A stretch of DNA of 64,000 nucleotides from an uncultured Erysipelotrichaceae bacterium (GCA_903789495.1 CAIFEQ010000004.1:21141-85140), one strand, 5' to 3'; positions 16,792 through 25,440 are shown, numbered from the stretch's first letter. Numbers and translations: made by a program. The notes: generated from the letters alone by a model not told the origin.

Positions 16792-17727
16792 TCAGGCATC
16801 CTCTCCGGCAACCCGGATCCGCGGATCGATGATGCCGTACAGAATATCAATCACGAGCATGGCAAAGATATACAGGGCAGAATAGACGAAGGCACAGGAG
16901 ATGACGACATTGTAGTCATTGCTCTGGATGGCGGTCGTCGTGATCATCCCGATGCCGGGAATGCCGAAGACCTTTTCCACCACCATGGATCCGGTCAGCA
17001 GGCCGACCAGCATCGGTCCCATGATCGTAATGATGGGAATCAGCGTATTGCGCAGGACGTGCTTCAGGACGACCTGCCGCTGCGGCACCCCCTTGGCCTG
17101 CACCAGCTGGATGTAGTCGGAATTCATGACATCGATCATTTCCGAACGGGTGAAGCGTGAGATGTTAGCCATCGGTCCCAGTCCCAGCGATAACACCGGC
17201 AGGATCAGAGAGGCAAACTGATTCTCTGCATCATATATGATCGGCGTCCAGCGCAGCCGGAAACCGACATAATAGGCCAGCAGAAGCTCCAGGACGTAGG
17301 ACGGAACGGAAACGCCCAGAATGGCGACGACCGAGCACAGGCTATCCACCCAGGTGTTGTGATGCAGGGCTGCCGCAATGCCCAGCCCGAGACCGGCCAG
17401 CGAACCGATGAGCATGGCCAGAGCCCCGATCTTCACCGACAGCTTCAGCGGCTCGCGGATCAGCTCCGCAACCGGCCGGTTGACGCTCAGCGCATAGGAA
17501 ATGCCCAGATCTCCCCTGAACATATTGCTCAGATACGTAAAGAAACGGACGAAGAACGGCTTGTCCAGACCGTATTTGGCATAAAGCAGTGCTTTCTGCG
17601 CTTCCGTCAGCTTGTCATCATTGAACGGCGAGCCCGGCATGAAGTTCAGCATCAGAAACAGCAGAAACAGGATCACAAACAGGGTGACCAGGGCAATCAG
17701 GACCCGCTTCAGAATATACTTGGACAC
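16792..17727 (-). CDS. oppB: Oligopeptide ABC transporter permease OppB
   Basis: Inner-membrane permease of 311 residues, first gene of the opp operon. With the GTG at 17727 the protein begins MSKYILKRVLIALVTLFVI, the standard OppB N-terminus and first membrane helix; the frame stays open to 17805 but the extra residues are not family-like. The ribosome site AGAGGGGG is somewhat far (12 bases), so the exact start is uncertain. The periplasmic DRP-like loop (GLDKPFFVRFF...GDLGIS) and the EAA loop (AKGVPQRQVVLKHVLRN) identify it. Heterodimerises with OppC to form the peptide channel. Confidence 0.92.
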   Translation of the reverse strand: MSKYILKRVLIALVTLFVILFLLFLMLNFMPGSPFNDDKLTEAQKALLYAKYGLDKPFFVRFFTYLSNMFRGDLGISYALSVNRPVAELIREPLKLSVKIGALAMLIGSLAGLGLGIAAALHHNTWVDSLCSVVAILGVSVPSYVLELLLAYYVGFRLRWTPIIYDAENQFASLILPVLSLGLGPMANISRFTRSEMIDVMNSDYIQLVQAKGVPQRQVVLKHVLRNTLIPIITIMGPMLVGLLTGSMVVEKVFGIPGIGMITTTAIQSNDYNVVISCAFVYSALYIFAMLVIDILYGIIDPRIRVAGEDA

Positions 17728-18072
17728 TTTGACATAATTCCCCCTCTCCTGTCGGGCTGCCAGAGCAGAGGCATTCTGAATCCGGCAGAGACCCCGCTTT
17801 TTCAAAACCCGATTTTAGCCGGGCAAGTTTAAATCACGAAAAATCTTCTGTTAAAATCTCAGAAAACCGGGCAGAAAAAATTTCTTTTGCAGGAAAATTT
17901 ATGAAATCATAATCTGCATTTAATGAAGCAGCATGCAGGAATGTGTACTGAAAGATATTGATATACATGCATATATACAACACAGATATAACAGAAAATT
18001 ATCAGCAAGTTCATGTGACGCTGTTAGACTGGTCGTGATGTGCGGCGGATGGTTCCGCGCTGACAGGCATGC
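17728..18072. other. 345-base gap between divergent oppB and MFS-like gene
   Basis: No gene seen. The left part holds the opp promoter and leader; the middle (17880-18010) is strongly AT-rich with short ATAT/ATGCAT runs but no long hairpin. No riboswitch was recognised. Confidence 0.6.
17826..17854 (-). promoter_or_regulatory. Putative opp operon promoter
   Basis: On the minus strand TTAACA (complement of 17849-17854), 17-base spacer, TAAACT (complement of 17826-17831), about 100 bases before oppB. Confidence 0.55.
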
Positions 18073-19425
18073 ATGAAAAGAAATGAAATGGCTGACAGAC
18101 TGCATGCACGTTTATCCGATCTGCGGACGGTTTTCGGCCCGCAGACAGAATCCGGAAAAGGCCGGCTGATCAATCTGATCAGCAGCCTGCTGACGGGCGT
18201 CTATACGATCTTTGTGACCGGGATTTTCTATACCGGCTTTCTGAGTCTCTATGGCATATCCATCACGGAAACCGGCATCATCACCTTCGTGCCCTACCTG
18301 GCCAACTGCTTCTGTATTTTCTCGACGCCGGTGCTGAACCGTTTTCACCGCCGCAAGCCGGTTCTGCTGCTTTCGAAGATCGTCTATTATTTCCTGATCA
18401 TCATTGCCGTCAATCTGATGCCGCTGCTGGTCAGCGATACGGCAGGGCGTGTCAGGTGGTTTACGCTGCTGCTGTTTGCGGCCAATGCGGAAAATGCCCT
18501 GTTCTCTCCGGGCTTTACGTCCTGGTTCTATCATTTCTTTCCGGAAGACAATGATCTGCGCGTGTGCTATTACACCTATTCTCAGCTGTTCACTTCCGTT
18601 CTGGCCAATCTGGTTCTGGTGATCAGCGGCTGGCTGGCAGATGCGGTACGCGCTCAGGCGGAACTGATCATCGGCTTCCGGTATGCGGCCTTTCTCCTGG
18701 TGATTCTGGATGTCTGCGTTCAGGCGCAGGCAAAGGAGTATGAAGAACCCGGTGATCAGGGAAGCCGGATCCGCGATGTGTTTACCGTACCGTTCCGGCA
18801 CCGGAAATTCATCCGGTGCACGGCTCTGATGGGCTTCTGGACCTATAACTGCAATCTGACCGGTCTCTGGCTGTACCATGTTCTGAATCACATGCACTTT
18901 TCCTACCTGGTCATCAATCTGGTTTCCAGCAGCTATATGATTGTCTTTCTGATCATCTCTCCGCTGTGGCGCAGACTGATCCGGAAATATTCCTGGATCC
19001 GGACGTTCGGCCTGGCGAATCTGATCTGGGTGCCGACGGAGTTCGTGTTCTTTTTCATGTCTGAGGGCACACGCATGATGTATCCGCTGCTGACTGTCCT
19101 TCAGCATTTTCTCAGTACGGGGCTGAATCTTGCCTATGCCAATGTCCTGTACATGAACCTGCCGCAGAACCAGGAGACATCCTGCATCTCCTTTCAGGTC
19201 TTTGCCTGCAATTTTGCGGCGTTCCTGGGCGCCATGGTCGGCACGGCTCTGAGTGCCATTTCCGGTGATTCGACAGTTGCGGTGCTGGGCATACCGATCT
19301 ATTCCATTCAGTTCAACTGCCTGCTGCGCGGTGTCAATATGCTGGCCATGGGCCTGTACTGCTGGCGGCACTGGCAGGAACTGACCAGCGAGAGCGAGAT
19401 CCGCCGGGTTGAGAACCGGCAGTAA
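18073..19425 (+). CDS. MFS-like multi-spanning membrane protein
   Basis: Integral membrane protein of 450 residues with about 11-12 hydrophobic segments, laid out like a major facilitator superfamily transporter: two bundles separated by a charged central loop near residues 220-240 (AQAKEYEEPGDQGSRIRDVF). The RFHRRKP sequence after the second or third helix resembles the MFS loop 2-3 signature in a degenerate form. No substrate can be assigned. The ATG at 18073 lacks a clear ribosome site; an in-frame ATG at 18088 is an alternative. It is alone on its strand, divergent from opp and convergent with tRNA-Pro. Confidence 0.7.
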   Translation: MKRNEMADRLHARLSDLRTVFGPQTESGKGRLINLISSLLTGVYTIFVTGIFYTGFLSLYGISITETGIITFVPYLANCFCIFSTPVLNRFHRRKPVLLLSKIVYYFLIIIAVNLMPLLVSDTAGRVRWFTLLLFAANAENALFSPGFTSWFYHFFPEDNDLRVCYYTYSQLFTSVLANLVLVISGWLADAVRAQAELIIGFRYAAFLLVILDVCVQAQAKEYEEPGDQGSRIRDVFTVPFRHRKFIRCTALMGFWTYNCNLTGLWLYHVLNHMHFSYLVINLVSSSYMIVFLIISPLWRRLIRKYSWIRTFGLANLIWVPTEFVFFFMSEGTRMMYPLLTVLQHFLSTGLNLAYANVLYMNLPQNQETSCISFQVFACNFAAFLGAMVGTALSAISGDSTVAVLGIPIYSIQFNCLLRGVNMLAMGLYCWRHWQELTSESEIRRVENRQ

Positions 19426-19596
19426 GTCCTGTGTCCTGTACCGCCAGTATGAATTCCTGAGCAGACGCAGGCATTCATCATGCCGCACATGGTCACCGGT
19501 TTCTGCGGACAGGGCAGAGCAGCCGGTTCAGGCAGCTTCAGAAAGAAAAGAAAAGCCCGAAAACCACATGCTGTGCGATTAACGGGTATGGATTCA

Positions 19597-19673
19597 TGGT
19601 CGGAATATCGGGATTTGAACCCGAGACCTCTTCGTCCCTAACGAAGCGCGCTACCAAACTGCGCCATATTCCG
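19597..19673 (-). tRNA. tRNA-Pro(AGG)
   Basis: Complete cloverleaf on the minus strand: acceptor CGGAATA/TATTCCG, D arm GCGC...GCGC, anticodon stem CTTCG/CGAAG with loop TTAGGGA (anticodon AGG, reading proline CCN), T arm TCGGG-TTCAAAT-CCCGA, discriminator A and an encoded CCA. A TTGACG (complement of 19709-19714) upstream is a plausible -35. Anticodon A34 is uncommon for bacterial proline tRNA. Confidence 0.95.
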
Positions 19674-19739
19674 TTCAGCCCTTATATTTTGTGCTTTTTT
19701 CGCCGTTTCGTCAACAGACGGAGCCGGAATCCGGGTCCC

Positions 19740-19769
19740 TTGGAAGGACACACAGACAGCCGGTATAAT
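19740..19769 (+). promoter_or_regulatory. Promoter of TIGR04076-like gene
   Basis: TTGGAA (19740-19745), 18-base spacer, perfect TATAAT (19764-19769), followed by GAGGGCAG and a GAGGAGG ribosome site. Confidence 0.7.
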
Positions 19770-19792
19770 GAGGGCAGAGGAGGTTTGCAATC

Positions 19793-20119
19793 ATGACAAA
19801 AATCAAAATCACTGTCCTGCGCCGGAGTATTTTTGAGGATCTGGTCAAGGAGTATGCCGTCAAGGACTATGGCCTGTGCCAGGCTTTCCAGGACGGGCAG
19901 GTGTTCTACACCGACTACCGGATGCCGGAAGGCTTCTGCGGTGAGGCCTGGAAGGCCATCTACCAGTATGTCTTCGCCCTGTATCATGGCGGTACCGATA
20001 TCTATAACGGACACTGGATCGATGAGAAGAAACATCCCGGTACAGTCGTCAGCTGCTGCAACGACGGGCTGCGTCCGGTGGTCTTCAAGATCGAACGCAT
20101 CGAGGATACAGAGGAGTAA
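19793..20119 (+). CDS. Small TIGR04076-like protein
   Basis: Soluble protein of 108 residues that resembles the uncharacterised TIGR04076 family: MTKIKITVLRRSIFEDLVKEYA at the start, a GLCQAFQDGQVF segment near 30-40, MPEGFCGEAW near 47-56 and a CNDGLRPVVFKIER C-terminus. Several cysteines (about residues 29, 52, 90 and 91) could bind a metal, but no classic motif is formed. A near-consensus promoter and GAGGAGG ribosome site show it is a real gene. It is monocistronic and ends at a bidirectional terminator shared with the liv operon. Function unknown. Confidence 0.72.
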   Translation: MTKIKITVLRRSIFEDLVKEYAVKDYGLCQAFQDGQVFYTDYRMPEGFCGEAWKAIYQYVFALYHGGTDIYNGHWIDEKKHPGTVVSCCNDGLRPVVFKIERIEDTEE

Positions 20120-20158
20120 GGAAGGCCGCGGCAGCGGCTTTTCTTTCCGGGCAGAAGA

Positions 20159-20182
20159 AAATCCCACACGGTCGTGGGATTT
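20159..20182. terminator. Bidirectional terminator between TIGR04076-like gene and liv operon
   Basis: AAATCCCAC (20159-20167) pairs perfectly with GTGGGATTT (20174-20182); a T-rich stretch follows on the plus strand (TTTCTCTT) and on the minus strand (TTTCTTC). Confidence 0.85.
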
Positions 20183-20185
20183 CTC

Positions 20186-20827
20186 TTACTTCCGGATAAC
20201 GCGGACCTTGAAGCCGCGGCCCATGGCTTCGATCTTCTCAGCCATCTCCGGGCAGTGGGACATGGTCACGCAGTAGAGTTCCGTTCCTCTGGGACCGCGG
20301 TAGACCAGGAAACTGTCGATGTTGATGGCATTGTCCGCAAACAGGCGGGCAATGTCGGCCATGACGCCCGGGACATCCTGCACCGAAATCAGGAAGTGGG
20401 TACCGTCAATCCGCAGACCCATCAGCTGGATCAGGGAACTGAACAGGTCCATTTCGGTAATGATGCCAAGGACCTTGTTCTCTTCATCCACCACCGGCAG
20501 GACCGCGATGCCGTACTGGCGCATCTTGTCTGCGGCTTCGTCAATCATGGCGTCCGGTGAGATGGTCTTGACGTCGGTGATCATGATCTCTGAGACCTTG
20601 GTGCGGCTCAGGAGATACTTCAGTTCATAGACATCCAGACTGGTGTGATTCTCATTGGTGGAATCTTCAATCAGACCGCCGGTGACCAGGCCGATCAGAT
20701 GTTTCTGCGCATCGACAACCGGCAGGCGGTGGAAGTTGTTCCTGTTCATGATCTCTCTGGCCTGCGCCAGGGTGGTGTCAGGTGAAATGCAGATCGGATC
20801 CTTTGTCATTTCATCACTTACAAACAT
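20186..20827 (-). CDS. CBS-CBS-ACT domain protein
   Basis: Cytosolic sensor protein of 213 residues: tandem CBS domains (about residues 5-55 and 75-130, with MTKDPICISPDTTLAQA and VSEIMITDVKTISPDA starts) followed by an ACT domain (about 140-213, with VQDVPGVMADIARLFADNAINIDSF). CBS pairs bind adenine nucleotides and ACT domains bind amino acids. The gene starts seven bases after the livF stop codon, so it is the last gene of the branched-chain amino-acid transport operon; inference: it senses leucine, isoleucine or valine and tunes transport or metabolism. It is often labelled AcuB-like, but no acetoin genes are nearby. Confidence 0.88.
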   Translation of the reverse strand: MFVSDEMTKDPICISPDTTLAQAREIMNRNNFHRLPVVDAQKHLIGLVTGGLIEDSTNENHTSLDVYELKYLLSRTKVSEIMITDVKTISPDAMIDEAADKMRQYGIAVLPVVDEENKVLGIITEMDLFSSLIQLMGLRIDGTHFLISVQDVPGVMADIARLFADNAINIDSFLVYRGPRGTELYCVTMSHCPEMAEKIEAMGRGFKVRVIRK

Positions 20828-20834
20828 AGGTTGC

Positions 20835-21539
20835 TCAGCCTCCCAGATATGCTTCTTTCACCCGCGGGCCATTGGCCAGTTCTTCGCCGGTGCCCGACAG
20901 AGTGATCTTTCCGTTTTCCAGCACGTAAGCCCGGTCGGCGGCAGCCAGTGCCATTCTGGCATTCTGCTCCACCAGCAGGACGGTTGTGCCCTGTTCATGA
21001 ATGTCGGCAATGATGTGGAAGATTTCCTTCACCAGCAGCGGGGATAAGCCCATGGAAGGTTCATCCATCAGCAGGATTCTCGGACGGGCCATCAGAGCCC
21101 GGCCCATGGCCAGCATCTGCTGCTCGCCGCCGGACAGAGTGCCGGCCAGCTGGTTCCGGCGTTCTTCCAGACGCGGGAACAGGGCATAGACGTGTTTCAG
21201 GTCAGCCGCGACGCCGTCTTTGTCCTTCCGGGTATAGGCACCCAGATCGAGGTTCTCTTCGACCGTCTGCGAGGCAAAGACCCGCCGGCGTTCCGGGACC
21301 TGGGCCATGCCCATGGCCACGATCTTATGGGAAGGCATATGGGTGATGTCCGTCCCGTCCAGGATAATCTTACCAGAGACCGGGCGGATCAGACCGGAGA
21401 GGGTATGCATGGTGGTGGCCTTGCCCGCTCCGTTGGCCCCGATCAGGGTGACGATCTCGCCGTCCTGCACCTCGAAGGAGATGCCCTTGATGGCTTCGAT
21501 GACCCCATAGCGCACCACCAGATTTTCGACTTTCAGCAT
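20835..21539 (-). CDS. livF: Branched-chain amino-acid ABC transporter ATPase LivF (altered Walker A)
   Basis: ABC ATPase of 234 residues of the LivF type. Signature LSGGEQQMLAMGRAL, Walker B ILLMDEPSMGLSP, D-loop and the VEQN switch (LivF usually has VEQ in place of THD) are normal. The Walker A, however, reads GANGAGKATT: the residue after the invariant lysine is alanine (GCC) where Ser/Thr normally ligates magnesium; the neighbouring LivG has the usual GKTT. A single base change (ACC to GCC) would explain it. The gene lies two bases after livG and seven before the CBS-ACT gene. ATPase activity of this subunit may be reduced; a sequencing error is possible. Confidence 0.93.
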   Translation of the reverse strand: MLKVENLVVRYGVIEAIKGISFEVQDGEIVTLIGANGAGKATTMHTLSGLIRPVSGKIILDGTDITHMPSHKIVAMGMAQVPERRRVFASQTVEENLDLGAYTRKDKDGVAADLKHVYALFPRLEERRNQLAGTLSGGEQQMLAMGRALMARPRILLMDEPSMGLSPLLVKEIFHIIADIHEQGTTVLLVEQNARMALAAADRAYVLENGKITLSGTGEELANGPRVKEAYLGG

Positions 21540-21541
21540 GA

Positions 21542-22312
21542 TTACGCTCCGATATAGGCCTTGATGACCTCTTCATTGGACTGGATCTCTGCCGGAGTGC
21601 CTTCGGCCAGCAGGGTGCCGTAGTTCAGCACCGAGATCCGTTCACAGATGCCCATGACCAGCCGCATGTCGTGTTCGATCAGCAGGATGGCAATGCCGAA
21701 GGTGCTGCGGATCTTCCGGATGTTTTCCATCAGGACATCGGTTTCCTGGGGGTTCATGCCGGCCGCCGGTTCATCCAGCAGAAGCAGCTTGGGATGGGTG
21801 GCCAGGGCCCGGGCAATCTCCAGTTCCCGCTGCTTGCCATAGGGCAGGCTGCGGGCCGGCTTGTCGGCATCGTCTTCAAGATGGAAGACCTGCAGCAGGT
21901 GCAGGGCTTCCTGTTCCATGTCTGCCTCTTCCTTCTGACAGGCCGGCAGCTTGAACAGACCTTCCAGCAGGGAGTAGTGCATCTGGGTATCCAGAGCGGT
22001 CAGGACATTGTCCAGCACCGATTCTTCCCGGAACAGACGGATGTTCTGGAAGGTGCGGGCAACGCCCATGCGGACAATCTGGTTCGGCTTGCGGCCGTTG
22101 AGCAGTTCCCCCTCCAGACGGATCGTGCCGTCGGTCGGGGCATAGACGCCTGTCAGCATGTTGAATACGGTGGTCTTGCCGGCTCCGTTGGGACCGATCA
22201 GACCGCAGAGCTCGTGCGGGGCAATGGTCAGAGAGAAATCATCCACCGCCCGCAGGCCGCCGAAGTTGATCCCGAGGTGTTCCACCTCCAGCACATTTCT
22301 GTCATCCGGCAT
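21542..22312 (-). CDS. livG: Branched-chain amino-acid ABC transporter ATPase LivG
   Basis: ABC ATPase of 256 residues. Walker A GPNGAGKTT, Q-loop RTFQNIRLF, signature-region SLPYGKQRELEIARAL (the LSGGQ position is SLPYGKQ, normal for LivG), Walker B LLLLDEPAAGMNP and H-loop IEHDM are all present, and the C-terminal 30 residues (LNYGTLLAEGTPAEIQSNEEVIKAYIG) are the LivG tail. Its start overlaps the livM stop codon by 11 bases, indicating coupled translation, and livF follows after two bases. Works with LivF to energise LivHM. Confidence 0.95.
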   Translation of the reverse strand: MPDDRNVLEVEHLGINFGGLRAVDDFSLTIAPHELCGLIGPNGAGKTTVFNMLTGVYAPTDGTIRLEGELLNGRKPNQIVRMGVARTFQNIRLFREESVLDNVLTALDTQMHYSLLEGLFKLPACQKEEADMEQEALHLLQVFHLEDDADKPARSLPYGKQRELEIARALATHPKLLLLDEPAAGMNPQETDVLMENIRKIRSTFGIAILLIEHDMRLVMGICERISVLNYGTLLAEGTPAEIQSNEEVIKAYIGA

Positions 22313-23264
22313 GTTCGGTGTCCTCCTTTCGGTGCGTGTGTGCCAGCAGGAAGGCCTGCAGGCGGTCGCTGTTCTTGACCAGCATCATGACGATCAGCAC
22401 GATGGAATACAGCAGCATCCGGTAGTCGGCCACCGAGCGCAGGGCTTCCGGCAGGATGGTCAGGATGACCGCGGCGATCACGGAACCGCGCAGGTTGCCC
22501 ATGCCGCCGAGGACACACATGACCAGGATTTCGATGGACTTGTCCAGGTCGAAGACACTGGGCTGCAGGAAGGCCAGATAATGCGCATACAGACCGCCGC
22601 CGATGCCGCAGAAGAAGGCGGAGAGGACGAAGGCCAGTTTCTTGTACCGGTCGGTGTCGATCCCGCTGGCCTCGGCCGCGATCTCATCTTCCCGGACCGA
22701 GAGGATGGAACGGCCCTGGCGGGAATGGATCAGGGATTCGGTGAGCAGGATGATGAGCAGGGCGGTGAAGTAGACCCAGGCAAAGGTCGTGTACTTGGGG
22801 AAACCGGAATACCCGGCTGCTCCGCCCAGATACTTCCAGTTGGTCAGGATGTTGCGGACGATCTCCGCAAAGGCCAGGGTGATGATCGCCAGGTAGTCAC
22901 CCCGCAGCCGCAGGGTGGGAATGGAGACCAGATACCCCAGCAGCATCCCGAGGAGTCCGCCGAACAGCAGGGCGAGCGGGAATTCCACCGCGCCCACCAG
23001 GTGCATGGTCCTGGAGAACCAGGCGGCGCCATAGGCCCCGACCGCCATGAATCCGGCATGTCCCAGGGACAGTTCGCCCAGGAAGCCGGAGACCAGGTTC
23101 AGGGAAACCGTCAGGATGATGTTGATGCAGATGACGATCAGGATGCCTTCCCAGTAGGCATTCAGGATGCCCAGCGACAGCAGGGTCTGCAGCAGGGCAA
23201 ACAGGATGGCGCTGCCCAGCAGGCCGCGGACCAGCTTCTGCCGGAAAATCTTGTTCTTCTTCAT
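22302..23264 (-). CDS. livM: Branched-chain amino-acid ABC transporter permease LivM
   Basis: Inner-membrane permease of 320 residues with about nine hydrophobic segments. The LivM hallmark GFLGELSLGHAGFMAVGAYG near residues 60-80 and the EAA-like cytoplasmic loop (LSVREDEIAAEASGID, near 190-205) are clear, as is the GGMGNLRG segment near 255. It forms the amino-acid channel with LivH. The gene starts 12 bases after livH and overlaps livG by 11 bases. Confidence 0.95.
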   Translation of the reverse strand: MKKNKIFRQKLVRGLLGSAILFALLQTLLSLGILNAYWEGILIVICINIILTVSLNLVSGFLGELSLGHAGFMAVGAYGAAWFSRTMHLVGAVEFPLALLFGGLLGMLLGYLVSIPTLRLRGDYLAIITLAFAEIVRNILTNWKYLGGAAGYSGFPKYTTFAWVYFTALLIILLTESLIHSRQGRSILSVREDEIAAEASGIDTDRYKKLAFVLSAFFCGIGGGLYAHYLAFLQPSVFDLDKSIEILVMCVLGGMGNLRGSVIAAVILTILPEALRSVADYRMLLYSIVLIVMMLVKNSDRLQAFLLAHTHRKEDTEHAG

Positions 23265-23276
23265 GCGCGTGCCTCC

Positions 23277-24161
23277 TTACACCTTTTCCCGGACATTGCG
23301 GCCCAGGATGCCGGCCGGCTTGAACACCAGCATGAGGATGAGCACCGAGAAGACGATCGTATCGGAAAACTGACTGGAGATATAGGCCTTGGTCAGGGCT
23401 TCGGTCATGCCCAGGATATAGGCGCCCAGCACAGCCCCGGGTATCGAACCGATCCCGCCCAGCACGGCGGCGATGAAGGCCTTGATGCCGGGCAGGGAGC
23501 CCATGGTGGGATTGATGACCGGGTAGCAGGACGCATACAGCATGCCGGCGACGGCAGCCAGTCCGGACCCGATCGCAAAGGTCAGGGAAATCGTCTGATC
23601 GACATTGATCCCCATCAGCCGGGCGGCGTCGGTGTCTTCCGACACGGCCCGCATGGCCTTGCCCATGTTGGTCTTCTGGACAAAGAAGTTCAGGATGAGC
23701 ATCAGGGCAATGGAAACGCAGAAAGTGATGTAGTAGTTGCTGGAAATGGTCAGGGCTCCGATCTTCAGAGCCGGCAGATGGATGAACGTCGTATAAGGTT
23801 TCGGGTTGGCCGAAAAGATCAGCTGGAAGAGATTCTCCAGGAAATAGCTCATGCCGATGGCGGTGATCAGCAGACTGATCCGCGAGGCATTCCGCAGCGG
23901 CCGGTAGGCAACCTTTTCAATCCCCATGCCCAGCAGGGAACAGCCGGCGATGGACAGCAGGACCGCCAGATACCAGGGCATCCCGGCCGACAGGCAGACC
24001 CAGCTGAGATAGGCACCGACCATGATGATGTCCCCGTGGGCAAAGTTGATGAGCTTGGCAATGCCGTAGACCATCGTATAGCCCAGCGCGATCAGCGCAT
24101 AGATGGAACCCACGTTCAGTCCGTTGATGAACTGCATGAGAAACTGACTGAAACCTGACAT
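23277..24161 (-). CDS. livH: Branched-chain amino-acid ABC transporter permease LivH
   Basis: Inner-membrane permease of 294 residues. MQFINGLNVGSIYALIALGYTMVYG with INFAHGDIIMVGAY (residues about 8-52) is the diagnostic LivH start, and RAVSEDTDAARLMGINVD (about 170-187) is the ATPase-coupling loop; GGIGSIPGAVLG lies near 228. AGGAGG precedes the ATG. It is separated from livJ by a hairpin terminator at 24186, so it is probably expressed by partial read-through from livJ. Confidence 0.95.
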   Translation of the reverse strand: MSGFSQFLMQFINGLNVGSIYALIALGYTMVYGIAKLINFAHGDIIMVGAYLSWVCLSAGMPWYLAVLLSIAGCSLLGMGIEKVAYRPLRNASRISLLITAIGMSYFLENLFQLIFSANPKPYTTFIHLPALKIGALTISSNYYITFCVSIALMLILNFFVQKTNMGKAMRAVSEDTDAARLMGINVDQTISLTFAIGSGLAAVAGMLYASCYPVINPTMGSLPGIKAFIAAVLGGIGSIPGAVLGAYILGMTEALTKAYISSQFSDTIVFSVLILMLVFKPAGILGRNVREKV

Positions 24162-24185
24162 GTTTCCTCCTTTCCTGACAGTGCC

Positions 24186-24215
24186 AAAAACAGGGGAACC
24201 ATTCTGTTCCCCTGT
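24186..24215 (-). terminator. Attenuating terminator between livJ and livH
   Basis: ACAGGGGAAC (24190-24199) pairs perfectly with GTTCCCCTGT (24206-24215); the minus strand continues TTTTT. Its place just after the binding-protein gene would make livJ more abundant than livHMGF. Confidence 0.88.
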
Positions 24216-24237
24216 GGTGTTCGTTCAGGGTCTGCGC

Positions 24238-25440
24238 TTACTGATACCGGACGTATTCCCCGTTCTGGATGGTAACCATGATCGGCTCCTTGATCGGATC
24301 GCCGTTCTCGTCGAAGGAGATCTCGCCCAGGATGCCATCATGGGTAGAAGAGGCAATCGCCGCACAGATGTCAGAAGCCTTCAGGCTGCCGGCCTTTTCA
24401 ATGGCTTCCAGCACCAGCATGGTGGCGTCATAGGAGTTGATGCCGAAGGAGTTGATGTCTTCGCCATATTCTTCCTGATATTCCGCCATGATGCTCTGGA
24501 CGGATTCCATATCCGGGGAATACTGGTTGACAAACACGGCACCTTCCAGCGTCGACACATCCGTGGTGGTGGTCAGCACGCCATCCCAGCCGTCGCAGCC
24601 CAGGAACTGCGCGGTGATGCCCAGCGCTCTGGCCTGCTCGCAGATCATCGTATCTTTCTCATAGTAGTTCGGAATGAACAGGCAGTCGATGTCCTGCGCG
24701 GCGATGTTGGTCAGCTGGGCATTGAAGTCCGAGTCAGAAGAACCGAAGGACTCCGAAGCCAGCACCTGGCCGCCCTTGGCCTCGAATTCAGCCGTGAAGG
24801 ATTCCGCCAGGCCGGTGGAATAGTCATCATCGGCGTTATAGATGATGGCAGCGCTTCGTAAGCCCATGGTGTCATAGGCAAAGTCTGCCATTTCCGTGGC
24901 CTGCTGCGGATCGGTGTAGCAGGTCCGGAAGACGTTGGAGCCTGCTTCATCCGTAAAGGCAGCGGCCGTCGCAGAAGGAGAGACAATCGGGACGCCGGTA
25001 TCCGCGGAGGCACCGGCTACGGCGATACCCTCGCCGGACAGGGTCGGTCCGATGATGGCCGCAACCTTGACATCGGAAACCAGACGGTTATACAGGCTGA
25101 CCGCCTGGGTGGCGTCGCCTGTGGTATCCATGTAATCTGTCGCTACGGTAATGCTGGTGCCATGCTCGGCATTCCAGTCCTTGACCGCCAGCATCGCGGC
25201 ATTCGTGACGGCAGTGCCGTACACGGCCGTCGAGCCGGAGCGCGGTCCCAGGGTGCCGATGGTGTAGGAAGTCAGATCGCCGGCAGCGGTATAGCCGGTG
25301 TCACTGGCTGTCGTGGCACTGCTGGTGCTTTGTGAAGAAGCCGAAGCGGTGGAAGTGGAGCTGGTGGACTCGCAGGCAGTCAGCGTAAACGCCAGGGCTG
25401 CCGCAAATCCTGCTTTCATCATCTTATAGTGAGATTTCAT
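24238..25440 (-). CDS. livJ: Branched-chain amino-acid binding lipoprotein LivJ
   Basis: Periplasmic-binding-type lipoprotein of 400 residues (Peripla_BP_6). N-terminal signal with positively charged start, hydrophobic core and lipobox LTAC (about residue 23), then a Ser/Thr-rich linker to about residue 55. The mature domain shows IGTLGPRSGSTAVYG, IIGPTLSGEGIAVA and PIVSPSATA, the ligand-pocket strands of Leu/Ile/Val-binding proteins. It is the first gene of the liv operon, divergent from an SDR gene across a 433-base gap, with TATAAT (complement of 25484-25489) 44 bases upstream. Confidence 0.93.
   Translation of the reverse strand: MKSHYKMMKAGFAAALAFTLTACESTSSTSTASASSQSTSSATTASDTGYTAAGDLTSYTIGTLGPRSGSTAVYGTAVTNAAMLAVKDWNAEHGTSITVATDYMDTTGDATQAVSLYNRLVSDVKVAAIIGPTLSGEGIAVAGASADTGVPIVSPSATAAAFTDEAGSNVFRTCYTDPQQATEMADFAYDTMGLRSAAIIYNADDDYSTGLAESFTAEFEAKGGQVLASESFGSSDSDFNAQLTNIAAQDIDCLFIPNYYEKDTMICEQARALGITAQFLGCDGWDGVLTTTTDVSTLEGAVFVNQYSPDMESVQSIMAEYQEEYGEDINSFGINSYDATMLVLEAIEKAGSLKASDICAAIASSTHDGILGEISFDENGDPIKEPIMVTIQNGEYVRYQ

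Noticed and set aside
14793..16832. Long open frame of 679 codons on the plus strand opposite oppD/oppC
   Set aside because: Low-complexity, Asp/Gly/His/Gln-rich product typical of antisense frames in GC-rich DNA; the minus strand carries two clear ABC transporter genes.
22158..24158. Open frame of 666 codons on the plus strand opposite livM/livH
   Set aside because: Same antisense signature (Gln/Gly/Asp rich) and no ribosome site; opposite strand encodes conserved permeases.
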